Shown: positions 45,178-53,481 of the stretch, in pieces
How positions within the stretch are numbered: the first letter of the stretch is position 1
How the letters are laid out: every line of letters starts with the position of its first letter
Assembly: GCA_037200385.1 (NCBI GenBank)
Contig: JBBCGL010000001.1
Location: forward strand, 806,001 to 870,000
Direction: 5' to 3'
Source: Rhizomicrobium sp.
Lineage (GTDB): Bacteria > Pseudomonadota > Alphaproteobacteria > Micropepsales > Micropepsaceae
Length of the DNA stretch: 64,000 nucleotides
Made by a program: the position numbers and the translations under genes
The notes under the pieces: model-generated
Databases searched by the model: none
What the model was told of the DNA's origin: nothing
The model's input: the letters and a program-made list of their open reading frames with translations, nothing else

Positions 45178-45813
45178 CTACAGCTTGTACCGCTTGGCGA
45201 CGGCGTTCCAGATCGCTTCGGCCACCACGTCGACGGGGGCACTCGCATCGATCACCAGGCACCGTGCCGGATCGCGTCTCGCGATGTTCAGATAGGCTTG
45301 GCGCAGGCGCTCGTGGAATTCCGTGCCTTTCCGTTCGAAACGGGTTTCCTTGTTCGCCCTGCCCTCGGTCCGCGCGAGGCCGACCTCGACCGGCAGATCC
45401 AAGATCAAGGTCAGGTCGGGCCGGAAATCGTGCAGCACCAGGGTCTCCATCCGGCGGATGGTCTCACGCGCCAGGCCGCCGCCGGCGCCCTGATAGGCAT
45501 AGGTCGAGTCGGTAAAGCGGTCGCACACCACCCAGCGCTTGGCGGCCAGCGCCGGTTTGATCGCCTTGGCGACATTGTCCGACCGCGCGGCGAACATGAG
45601 CAGCGTTTCCGTCAGCGGCTCCCAGCGTCCCGGCTCGCCGGTCAGCACGAGCTTGCGGATCTCCTCGGCGCCCTTGGAGCCGCCGGGCTCGCGGGTCGCC
45701 AGGACGTCCAGGCCCTTTTTCCTCAAGCCCGCGACCAGCCGCCGGATTTGGGTCGACTTGCCGGATCCGTCGCCGCCCTCGAGCGAGATGAAACGCGCAG
45801 GTCCTTTTGCCAC
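45178..45813 (-). CDS. tmk: Thymidylate kinase
   Basis: 211 residues, the usual size. It phosphorylates dTMP to dTDP with ATP. The P-loop GGDGSGKST is at 13-21, the TREPGGSKGAEEIRKLVL segment binds dTMP, and CDRFTDSTYAYQGAGGGL contains the DR(Y/F) motif. The LID segment includes EGRANKETRFERKGTEF. The gene starts two bases after the D-alanyl-D-alanine carboxypeptidase stop and ends two bases before holB, a tight operon. Confidence 0.97.
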   Translation of the reverse strand: MAKGPARFISLEGGDGSGKSTQIRRLVAGLRKKGLDVLATREPGGSKGAEEIRKLVLTGEPGRWEPLTETLLMFAARSDNVAKAIKPALAAKRWVVCDRFTDSTYAYQGAGGGLARETIRRMETLVLHDFRPDLTLILDLPVEVGLARTEGRANKETRFERKGTEFHERLRQAYLNIARRDPARCLVIDASAPVDVVAEAIWNAVAKRYKL

Positions 45814-45815
45814 GC

Positions 45816-46940
45816 TCAGAACAGCGCCTTCAGGCCGAGCACCATGCGGCCGAAGATCCCGACGCCATCGACCGGACGGGCGGTATAGAGCGGCACGCTC
45901 AGGCCGGGAAAGTCCGGCGCAGTGATGTTCAGCGTGCCGACCTGCCGTCCTTCGGCGAGCGGGGCGCGCAAGGGCGCGGTGTAACGAACCGCGACTTTCA
46001 TCCCGGCGCGGGAGTCGACCTGCAGCGTCAGCGCGACGGGCACCTTCACGGTGAGCGGAACGTTCGGCGCGGCGCCGCCGAACACCTCGGCCGTGGCGAC
46101 CGCGTCGCCGGGCTTGAAGAGGATGTAGCGGCGGAATTCGCGGAAGCCCGTCTCCATCAGGCGCGCGCCCTCGTCGGCGCGTTCCTTCTCCGAATGGAAT
46201 CCGTTGGCCACGACGATGAGGCGCTGGCCGCCGCGCAGGGCGGAGCCGACGAGGCCATAGCCCGAGGCCTCGATATGGCCGGTCTTGAGGCCATCCGCGC
46301 CGGGCGTGTTGAAAAGCAGCGGGTTGCGGTTCGGCTGGTGGATATTGCTCCAGACGAAATCCTTCTCCCCGAAGAAGCGGTAATATTGCGGATAGTCGCG
46401 GATGATGTGGCGGGCGAGCGTGGCGAGATCATAGGCCGACATCATCTGGCCCGGCGGGACATCCAGCCCGTCGGGGTTGACGAAATGCGACTGCTTGAGG
46501 CCGAGCTGCGCGGCCCGCTGGTTCATCATGCCGACGAAGCCCTCGACCGTGCCGCCCAGCGCCTCGGCGACCACGATGGTGGAGTCGTTGCCCGAGACGA
46601 TGATGATGCACTGGATCAGCGCCTCGACGCTCATCCGGTCGCCGATATTGACGAAGCATTCGGACCCCGAGCGCTCGCGCCAGGCCCGCTCGGAGACCGG
46701 GAAGGTGTCGCTGAGCTTGACGCGGCCGTCCTTCAGCCGCTGGAACAGGAGCTCGATGGTCATCAGCTTGCTCATCGAGGCGGGCGGCATCGGCGTATGG
46801 GCGTCCTTCTCCCACAGCACCTCCCCCGAATCCGCGTCCATCAGGATCGCATGATTGGCGGTGGTCGTGATCTCGGCCGCCGCCGGCGTGGCGAAAGCGG
46901 CCAAGAGGAAGATGAGAACGCCCCACAGGCGGTTGTTCAT
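45816..46940 (-). CDS. D-alanyl-D-alanine carboxypeptidase (PBP5/DacF type)
   Basis: 374 residues from ATG 46940 (MNNRLWGVLIFLLAAF), a clear signal peptide cleaved after about ATPAAA. Class A low-molecular-mass penicillin-binding protein with SxxK at 55-58 (ASMSKLM), SGN (IVSGNDST) and KTG (LKTGHIEASG), all in the expected order. It trims pentapeptide side chains of periplasmic peptidoglycan. A C-terminal beta-rich domain (about 265-350) ends with an amphipathic helix (FGRMVLGLKALF) that can anchor it at the membrane. Between rlpA and tmk, 25 bases after the rlpA stop. Confidence 0.94.
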   Translation of the reverse strand: MNNRLWGVLIFLLAAFATPAAAEITTTANHAILMDADSGEVLWEKDAHTPMPPASMSKLMTIELLFQRLKDGRVKLSDTFPVSERAWRERSGSECFVNIGDRMSVEALIQCIIIVSGNDSTIVVAEALGGTVEGFVGMMNQRAAQLGLKQSHFVNPDGLDVPPGQMMSAYDLATLARHIIRDYPQYYRFFGEKDFVWSNIHQPNRNPLLFNTPGADGLKTGHIEASGYGLVGSALRGGQRLIVVANGFHSEKERADEGARLMETGFREFRRYILFKPGDAVATAEVFGGAAPNVPLTVKVPVALTLQVDSRAGMKVAVRYTAPLRAPLAEGRQVGTLNITAPDFPGLSVPLYTARPVDGVGIFGRMVLGLKALF

Positions 46941-46965
46941 GAACGCGGCTCCCGGTGCGAAGACC

Positions 46966-47898
46966 TCAGCGGTCGACGACAATCTGTGCGTCGTTACTAC
47001 CAAGGCTCATGACGCGGGCCAACGCCTGATCCGCCTCGCCGACATCGTCAAATGGCCCCAGGCGGACCCGGTAGAGCGTCCGTCCGTTCTGCGTCACCTG
47101 CGATATCTGCAATCCATCGCCCAGATGCTTCTGCAGGCGGGCGGCGTTCTGGTAGGTCCCGAAGGCACCGGCCTGGACATAGAGATGGGTGACGGCCGGC
47201 ACCGGAACTTTGCTCACCACGCCGGTCGGCTCGGTCGCCACCGCGACATCCGCCGTCCGGATCACCGGCTTGGGAAGCGTCGTGGTCACCGTCGGCGGCG
47301 CGACGGCGGCGCCGGGAACCACCCCGAGCGCGTCGGTCACCACCGGCTTGACCGGCACGGCGGGAATGGCCGTAGCGACCTCGGGCGGGGTCACATCGGG
47401 CGGCGGGCGGCCGCCATCGAGATCGGCACGGCTCACGAAGGTGACGCGGACCCGCGCCGTGCCTTTCTGCTTATAGCCGAGCAGATCGGCGGCGCGCTCC
47501 GACAGGTCGATGATTCGGCCCTTGGCGAAGGGACCACGATCATTGACCCGCACCACGATCGATTTGCCGTTGTCCAGGTTGGTGACACGCACATTGACCG
47601 GCATGGGCAGCGTGCGGTGCGCCGCAGTCAGATCCTGCGCGGTGTACATCTCGCCATTCGCGGTGCGGTGCCCATAGAAGGTCGGGCCGTACCACGACGC
47701 CACCCCCGTCTCGTCATAGTCGGGCTGCTCGCGCGGATAATACCAGGTGTCGCCGATCTGGTAGGGCTGGCCGATCTTGTAGACGCCGGCATTGGGCGGC
47801 ACGGTCACGTTGTTGTTATCGGGCGGCGTGGAGGCGCAGGCCGCGACGATCGCGGCGAGCGAGGCTACGGCAAGCAGCCGTTGCGCAGTGCGGATCAT
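46966..47898 (-). CDS. rlpA: Septal-ring lytic transglycosylase RlpA
   Basis: 310 residues. A lipoprotein signal with the Cys at residue 21 (AAIVAACAST) anchors it in the outer membrane by analogy. The double-psi beta-barrel domain (about 63-155) shows TGVASWYGPTFYGHRTANGE and NDRGPFAKGRIIDLSERAADLLGY, with the catalytic Asp of the NDRGPF motif. A proline- and valine-rich linker (about 165-245) leads to a C-terminal SPOR domain (about 240-308: YVQAGAFGTYQNAARL) that targets denuded septal glycan. First gene of the rlpA-dac-tmk-holB operon. Confidence 0.95.
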   Translation of the reverse strand: MIRTAQRLLAVASLAAIVAACASTPPDNNNVTVPPNAGVYKIGQPYQIGDTWYYPREQPDYDETGVASWYGPTFYGHRTANGEMYTAQDLTAAHRTLPMPVNVRVTNLDNGKSIVVRVNDRGPFAKGRIIDLSERAADLLGYKQKGTARVRVTFVSRADLDGGRPPPDVTPPEVATAIPAVPVKPVVTDALGVVPGAAVAPPTVTTTLPKPVIRTADVAVATEPTGVVSKVPVPAVTHLYVQAGAFGTYQNAARLQKHLGDGLQISQVTQNGRTLYRVRLGPFDDVGEADQALARVMSLGSNDAQIVVDR

Positions 47899-48048
47899 CG
47901 CGTCGAATCAGCCCTGGAGAGGCGGTCCAACTTAGGCGATGCCTATCCGCCACTCAACGCTCGGAAGACCGCCGCGGGTCGCAGGACGCCTTGATCTGCC
48001 GCCCCGCCCGTAACAGGCTCGCCCGTCATCTCAAGACGGACAGTCCCC

Positions 48049-49827
48049 GTGACCCTTTCCCTGACCCGCCGGACCGTCACACTATTGCTGGGCGTAAGCG
48101 CTCTGACCGCGCCCGCCCTCGCAAAAAGCGCGGGCTCGTCGGCGGACAACGCCTTCGCGAAACTTTCGGCTCGCTGGCTCGACGCGGCAATGCGGGCGGA
48201 TCCGGTCGGCGCGACGCAGACCGGCGACCATCGTTTCGACGGCGAGATCGATGACATGAGCGCGGCCGGCCGCGCGGCGCGCCTCGCCGTCTGGAAAGGC
48301 TTCATCGCCGAGTTGAATGGCATCGACCGCACGGCGCTCTCACGCGACAACCAGGTCGATGCCGCATTGCTCGCCGGGGCGCTCGGCTACGCGATCTGGG
48401 ACGAGGACGTGTTCCAGAGCTGGGCCTGGGATCCGCAGGCCTATTCCTCGCTGGCCGGCAATTCGCTCTACGCGCTCATGGCGCGCGAATTCGCGCCCTT
48501 GCCCGACCGCATGCGCTCGGCGATTTCCCGGATGGAGAAGCTGCCGGCGCTGTTCGCGCAGATGCGCGACAACCTCGTACCGGCGCGAGTGCCGGCGATC
48601 CATGCCGAGACGGTGGCCCGGCAGAATGGCGGCGTGACCGAGATCGTCGACGGCATGGTGCTCGTCAACGCGGGCGTGTTGGACGCGGCGGAGAAAGTGC
48701 GCCTCGCCAAGGCTGCGGACGCGCTGAAAGCGGCCGTTGCCGAGCATCAGACCTGGCTCGACAAGACGCTGCTGCCGAATGCCAAGGGCGATTTCCGCAT
48801 CGGCGCCAAGCTGTTCGACGAGAAGCTCGCCTTCACGCTGAACTCGCCGCTCAGCCGCAAGGAGATTCGCGAACGCGCGGAAGCCGCCGTCGTCCGGACA
48901 CGGGCAGCGATGTACGAGGTCGCGCGCCGGGCTCTGGCCGGCACGCCCGGTGCGCCGCCGATGCCCGATGCACCCAGCGCTGCGGAACAACAGACGGTGA
49001 TCGAAGCCGCGCTTGCGCTCGGTTACGCCCAGCGCCCGGCGCGCGACAAGGTGGTGGAAGCTTCGAAGGAGGCGTTGGCACGGGCCACCGATTTCGTGAA
49101 GGCCAAGGATCTCATCACCTTGCCCGACGCGCCGGTCGAGGTGGTCCTGATGCCGGTGTTCAGCCAAGGCGTCGCGGTAGCCTATTGCGACTCGCCGGGG
49201 CCGCTCGACAAGGGGATGAAGACCTTCTTCGACGTCTCGCCGATCCCCGCCGACTGGACCGACGCACAGGCGGCATCGTTCTTGCGCGAATACAATTCCT
49301 ACGGCATCCAGGACGTCGCCGTGCACGAGGCGATGCCCGGGCACTACGTGCAGCTGTGGCATGCCAATGGCTGTCCGTCGATCATCCGCGCCGTGCTGGG
49401 TTCGGGGTCATTCGTCGAGGGCTGGGCGGTCTATGCCGAAGGCATGATGGTGGAACAGGGCTTCCGCGGCGACGAGCCACTCTACAAGCTGGCCCAGCTC
49501 AAGGTCCTGCTGCGCACGATCACCAATGCGATCCTCGACCAGGCGCTGCATGTCGACAACATCAGCAAAGAAGAAGCGATGCATCTGATGACGGTCACCG
49601 CTTTCCAGCAGGAGCGCGAGGCATCGGGCAAATGGACGCGGGCTTCGCTGAGCTCGACGCAGCTCTCGACCTATTTCGTGGGCGTCTCGGAGCACAATGC
49701 GATCCGTGCCGAAGCCGAACGCCGCGGCGGCTTCGACCTCAAGGCCTATCACGACAAGGTGCTGTCCTACGGTTCGGCGCCGGCGCGCTATGTCCGCGCG
49801 CTGATGTTCGACGAGCCGATCGTGTAG
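48049..49827 (+). CDS. DUF885 family exported metallopeptidase-like protein
   Basis: 592 residues with a GTG start; the first 25 residues (TLSLTRRTVTLLLGVSALTAPALA) contain a twin-arginine leader pattern, so it is exported, possibly by Tat. The DUF885 zinc motif HExxPGH is His426-Glu427-Ala-Met-Pro-Gly-His432 (AVHEAMPGHYVQ). A Glu in EGWAVYAEG (457 or 464) is the likely third ligand. DUF885 proteins are related to thermolysin-like M32/M3 metallopeptidases; substrate unknown. Divergent from rlpA with a 150-base gap. Confidence 0.86.
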   Translation: MTLSLTRRTVTLLLGVSALTAPALAKSAGSSADNAFAKLSARWLDAAMRADPVGATQTGDHRFDGEIDDMSAAGRAARLAVWKGFIAELNGIDRTALSRDNQVDAALLAGALGYAIWDEDVFQSWAWDPQAYSSLAGNSLYALMAREFAPLPDRMRSAISRMEKLPALFAQMRDNLVPARVPAIHAETVARQNGGVTEIVDGMVLVNAGVLDAAEKVRLAKAADALKAAVAEHQTWLDKTLLPNAKGDFRIGAKLFDEKLAFTLNSPLSRKEIRERAEAAVVRTRAAMYEVARRALAGTPGAPPMPDAPSAAEQQTVIEAALALGYAQRPARDKVVEASKEALARATDFVKAKDLITLPDAPVEVVLMPVFSQGVAVAYCDSPGPLDKGMKTFFDVSPIPADWTDAQAASFLREYNSYGIQDVAVHEAMPGHYVQLWHANGCPSIIRAVLGSGSFVEGWAVYAEGMMVEQGFRGDEPLYKLAQLKVLLRTITNAILDQALHVDNISKEEAMHLMTVTAFQQEREASGKWTRASLSSTQLSTYFVGVSEHNAIRAEAERRGGFDLKAYHDKVLSYGSAPARYVRALMFDEPIV

Positions 49828-50176
49828 GCGCGGCCTGCCAACCGAAGCCGCGCGAACCAAGCGTCGGCCCTCCTACGCTCCCGCGGAGCTTCGGCGGGCA
49901 ACCTCCACTGCTGCACAGCATAGGTTGGCGGGCCACGAACGATGAAGATGAGCACTATGTCTACGCTATAGCCCTCTAACGCCGCACGTTGCGACTTCCG
50001 AGGCTAATTGCGCGGTTCATCAGCGGGTTTGGTCATTTTCTGGATGGCAAGGGCAGGTAGTGAACGGACGGACCGGTATCGGGAAAGCGGTTTGCAATAA
50101 CTGCCGTGGCAGACACCATCAGCTTTCCTGATTGGGATCGAGTTTCGAGAATTGATGCCGACGCTTGGCCAAGCCT
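49828..50176. other. Gene-free stretch after DUF885 gene
   Basis: About 350 bases without a convincing gene. The plus strand carries an open frame ending DEDEHYVYAIAL then a stop; the HYVYxIAL stretch resembles the first residues of small GIY-YIG endonucleases, but nothing else of that family follows, so it would be only a remnant. There is a short inverted pairing around the CCTCCACTGCTG region. No terminator with a U-tract is seen. Confidence 0.5.
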
Positions 50177-51070
50177 TCATACGACCCTGCTTGCTCGAAG
50201 CGTCTCCTTGAACAGTTCGAAGGCCGTCGTGCCCTGCCGATCGGGGTAATAGAGGTGGTAGCCGGCGAACGGCTCGCACCACGGCTCCAGCAGGCGGATG
50301 AGACGGCCATCGGCAATCGGCGCGGCCACCAGATCCTCCAGGACGTAGAGGATGCCAAAACCCTCAAGGGCGGCGGCCACCAGCAGGTCGCCGTCGTTGA
50401 ACACCGGCCCACGGCCTGGCGTGACCGTCACCGCATGGCCGTCGCTCTCGAACGACCAGGGAGACAGGTCGCCATGCGCGTCGCCATAGGCGACACAGCG
50501 ATGCGTCATGAGGTCGGCGGGCTCCATCGGCGCTGGATGGTCGCTCAGATAGCCGGGAGCGGCCACCACCGCGACGCGAAGCGGAGGCCCGACGACCAGC
50601 GCGACCATGTCCTTCTCCAATCGCTCGCCGAGCCGGATGCCCGCATCGTAGCGGCCCGCCACGACGTCGGTCATCCCGCCCTCCACGCACACCTCCACCT
50701 CGATGCCGGGGTGACGGCGCATGAAGGACGGGAGCATCGGCCATAGCACTGTGTCCGCGGCGTGTTTGCCCGTCGTGATCCGGACGGTGCCGATCGCTGC
50801 CCCGCTTGCCTGGGACAGCGCCTCAATCTCTTCGTCCAACCCTGCCAGTGCCGGCGACAGGGTGGCGAGCAGGCGCTCGCCGGCAGCGGTCGGGGCGACG
50901 CTGCGCGTCGTGCGGGAGAGGAGGCGAAAACCGAGTTGGCCCTCCAGGCGCTTCATGGTCTGGCTCAACGCCGACTGCGTGACTCCGAGTCGCCTCGCGG
51001 CGCGCGTGAAGCTGCGGTCGGAGGCGATTGCGGCGAAGATGGCGAGGTCGCCGAGCTGATCCGGACGCAT
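50177..51070 (-). CDS. LysR-family transcriptional regulator
   Basis: 297 residues. The N-terminal winged helix spans 5-62 (DLAIFAAIASDRSFTRAARRLGVTQSALSQTMKRLEGQLG), then the LLSRTTRSVAPTAAGERLLATL linker and the periplasmic-binding-like effector domain to residue 290. It is divergent from the SDR gene at 51172 with a 101-base region carrying a dyad, the usual arrangement for a LysR that controls its neighbour. The effector is unknown. The minus-strand start at 51070 is the standard family start. Confidence 0.92.
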   Translation of the reverse strand: MRPDQLGDLAIFAAIASDRSFTRAARRLGVTQSALSQTMKRLEGQLGFRLLSRTTRSVAPTAAGERLLATLSPALAGLDEEIEALSQASGAAIGTVRITTGKHAADTVLWPMLPSFMRRHPGIEVEVCVEGGMTDVVAGRYDAGIRLGERLEKDMVALVVGPPLRVAVVAAPGYLSDHPAPMEPADLMTHRCVAYGDAHGDLSPWSFESDGHAVTVTPGRGPVFNDGDLLVAAALEGFGILYVLEDLVAAPIADGRLIRLLEPWCEPFAGYHLYYPDRQGTTAFELFKETLRASRVV

Positions 51071-51171
51071 TGATGATCCTGGCTACTGGGGTCTATTACT
51101 GATTAGGCCGTTATCTCGATCCATTAGCATGACTACATAGCAGTAACAGTGGAAGGAACGAGGAGCAGGCT
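51071..51171. promoter_or_regulatory. LysR-SDR divergent control region
   Basis: Between the divergent starts, CTaTTACTG (51093-51101) pairs with CAGTAACAG (51141-51149) with one mismatch over nine bases and a 39-base spacing. This could bind the LysR protein as two half-sites. AGGAG before 51172 is the SDR ribosome site. The exact T-N11-A site is not certain. Confidence 0.45.
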
Positions 51172-51987
51172 ATGGGCAAGGTTTGGCTGGTGACGGGCGC
51201 AAGCCGAGGACTTGGACGCGAGATCACGCGCGCGGCGCTCGATACGGGTGAAACGGTCGTGGCAACGGCGCGGTCCGCCGACGCGGTGCGCGACGCCTGC
51301 GGGGGCGAGCACGATCGCCTGCGCGCCCTCGCCCTCGATATCACCGACGCCGAAGCCGCGAACTCGGTCGCCGCCGAGACCACCAAGCGGTTCGGTGCGA
51401 TCGACGTGCTGGTCAACAATGCCGGTTATGCCGAACTGGGTTTCTTCGAGACCTTCACCGATGCCGCGGTGCGGCGTCAATTCGAGGTCAACCTGTTCGG
51501 CACAATGAACGTCGCGCGCGCGGTCGCCCCCCACATGCGTGAGCGTCGCTCAGGCCTCATCGTCACCATCTCGTCGGTCAGCGGGCTGGTCTCCAACGCG
51601 GGCGGGGCGGTCTACTCGGCGTCGAAGTTCGCGGTCGAGGGATGGATGGAGGGCTTTGCACAGGAGCTGGCACCGTTGGGCGTCCGCTCGCTCCTGGTCG
51701 AGCCGGGGATGCTGCGCACCGATTTCATGGACCGCAAGTCGGCGAGCTTTGGCAGCATCGACATTCCGGACTATGCCGAGGCGATCGCGCAGTATCGCGC
51801 GTTCGTGGACGGGGCCAACGGCAACCAGCCGGGCGATCCGAAGCTGCTCGCCGCGCGGATCGTGGCGCTTGCTTCGCAGGGCGAGGCACCATCGCGGCTC
51901 GTGTTCGGCGACGACGCCCGCCAGTGGGCCGGCGCGAAGGTCGACCAATTGCGGCAGGAGATCACCCAGTCCGCTGATTGCGGCTGA
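51172..51987 (+). CDS. Short-chain dehydrogenase/reductase, LysR neighbour
   Basis: 271 residues. The classical-SDR motif GASRGLG is at about 9-15, NNAG at about 80-83, and the catalytic Tyr148 and Lys152 (VYSASKFA) with Ser in the ISSVSG segment. The ARSAD segment after the second strand hints at NADP(H). Function unknown; similar enzymes act on steroids, alcohols or aldehydes. Under control of the divergent LysR gene by position. AGGAG lies seven bases before the ATG. Confidence 0.88.
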   Translation: MGKVWLVTGASRGLGREITRAALDTGETVVATARSADAVRDACGGEHDRLRALALDITDAEAANSVAAETTKRFGAIDVLVNNAGYAELGFFETFTDAAVRRQFEVNLFGTMNVARAVAPHMRERRSGLIVTISSVSGLVSNAGGAVYSASKFAVEGWMEGFAQELAPLGVRSLLVEPGMLRTDFMDRKSASFGSIDIPDYAEAIAQYRAFVDGANGNQPGDPKLLAARIVALASQGEAPSRLVFGDDARQWAGAKVDQLRQEITQSADCG

Positions 51988-52371
51988 CACGGCAGACCAA
52001 AGCGCCGGCAAGGGAGCTGATTGCTCGGCCCCAGCAGTGACCCTCGGGCGCTTCCCAAAAACGAACGTTCAGCGGGACACCCGAGGCGGGTCCGGCTGCA
52101 CCGACGCCCACAGCGAGGCGTCTTTCCCGAAACTGTTCCCGAGTCCCTTTTCCCGAAATGAGCTTCTGGAGATGGAGAAACGGGACTGTCGAGGGTATGC
52201 CCGAACGAGGGGTTTCAGGATGACGCAACAATCGTTCTAACGGTCGAGAGTTGGGCGCTTGCTTTCCCGTACGTCGTGTCAATATCCGCAATTGTGGCGG
52301 TGCAGCTATCGGCGGCTTTTGCGTAGAAATTTCGTAGAGTATCGCATCATGGCGTAGAGAAGGCAGAGCTG
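51988..52371. other. Gene-free stretch between SDR and tRNA-Ser
   Basis: About 380 bases. No supported gene is seen on either strand. The distal end has three copies of a CGTAGA motif (GCGTAGAAA, TTCGTAGAG, GCGTAGAG) within 40 bases next to the tRNA-Ser gene. No integrase or att core with a tRNA-end duplication is visible. Confidence 0.5.
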
Positions 52372-52461
52372 GCGGATGGGGTGAGATTCGAACTCACGGT
52401 GACGTCGCCGCCACGCCGGTTTTCAAGACCGGTGCCTTAAACCGCTCGGCCACCCATCCGC
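52372..52461 (-). tRNA. tRNA-Ser (UGA anticodon)
   Basis: A 90-base tRNA read on the minus strand. The acceptor stem arms GCGGATG and CATCCGC are perfect. The D-stem region is GGCCGAGCGGTTTAAGGC. The anticodon loop CTTGAAA reads UGA, and there is a long variable arm (GTGGCGGCGACGTCACC) typical of tRNA-Ser. The T loop GTTCGAATC is present. No CCA is encoded. Confidence 0.97.
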
Positions 52462-52528
52462 TTGCCCGCCCCAGATACTGAAGCGGCGCCGTCCTCGCAA
52501 GACATGCCTCGACAACGCCGCGCCGCCC

Positions 52529-53458
52529 ATGTCTCATGGAGACATGAAGCCCCGGCGCATCCACCCCGGCAGGGCCACCCGCCTGCTGGATCGCTTTCCG
52601 ATCCCACTGATCAGCAAATTGGCGCCCGGACTGCTCGTCGATGTCGGCGCGGCGTCCGGCGAGAAGATGCGGGCGATGCTCGACGCCAATCCCGCATCGC
52701 GCGTGATCGCCTATGAGCCCTTCGCCGGCAATCTCGTCTATCTCGATGCGATCGCGGCGCGCGAGCCCCGCCTGACGGTGCGGCCGGTCGCCGTTTCGGA
52801 TCGTGCCGGCACCGGCACGCTCGACGTGCCGTCGGTGGTCGCAGCCGACAACCAGCCGCCGGGTCATCGCCGCGGCGCCTCCGTGCTCGGGCGCCTTGTG
52901 CCGCACGGCGCGCCCGCCGGCATGGGCCATGAGACGCCGGTCGTGCGGCTCGACGACGAGATCGCCGAGCCGGTGCGCTTCCTCAAGCTGGACATCCAGG
53001 GCGGCGAGCGCGCAGCACTGAACGGCGCGCGGCGGCTGATCGAGAGCAAGGGCGTCGACTTCATCTTCGTCGAGTTCAATGGCGATTTGCGCGTGCTGCG
53101 CTTTCTGGAGGCCCACGGCTATGTCGTGTTCGACGGCGTCTACCTTGCCTGGCCAAGCCGGCGCGCGCTGCGCGGCCTGTTCGGCGGCGGGGTGCCGGGG
53201 CGCTGGCATCGGGTGGACAGCATCGCCCTCTCGACCGGCGCGGCGGCGGCACGCGTCTGGCCGCAGGTGCCGTTCCGCTCCTTTGCGCTCTACTGTGCGT
53301 GGTTCGCGTTCACGAGGTTGTTCGTCTGCGGGCTGCAGACCGATCTTCTCTGCGTACACCGCACCCAACTCGCGGAATTTTCCCGCATCAACATTGCGGC
53401 TCTTCGAGAGAGCAAAGCCCTGAAAACTGGCCGGCCTGCCGCGGTTCCGGCACAGTAG
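52529..53458 (+). CDS. FkbM-family methyltransferase
   Basis: 309 residues. The SAM-binding motif I LLVDVGAASGEKM is at about 35-47, the AYEPF acidic strand near 63-67 and the family signature LKLDIQGGERAALNGA. FkbM-family enzymes O-methylate sugars or small molecules, often on surface glycans; no glycan locus is nearby here. Several Met options exist: 52529, or 52544 with GGAGAC just before. The C-terminal half contains a hydrophobic stretch (FALYCAWFAFTRLFVCGL), which could associate with the membrane. Next gene on the same strand is the M19 dipeptidase. Confidence 0.85.
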   Translation: MSHGDMKPRRIHPGRATRLLDRFPIPLISKLAPGLLVDVGAASGEKMRAMLDANPASRVIAYEPFAGNLVYLDAIAAREPRLTVRPVAVSDRAGTGTLDVPSVVAADNQPPGHRRGASVLGRLVPHGAPAGMGHETPVVRLDDEIAEPVRFLKLDIQGGERAALNGARRLIESKGVDFIFVEFNGDLRVLRFLEAHGYVVFDGVYLAWPSRRALRGLFGGGVPGRWHRVDSIALSTGAAAARVWPQVPFRSFALYCAWFAFTRLFVCGLQTDLLCVHRTQLAEFSRINIAALRESKALKTGRPAAVPAQ

Positions 53459-53481
53459 AGCGACGAACGGAGAGACCCAGG

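Noticed and set aside
52372-52461. tRNA-Ser as the attachment site of an integrated element
   Set aside because: No integrase gene, no duplicated tRNA 3' end and no island-like gene content nearby.
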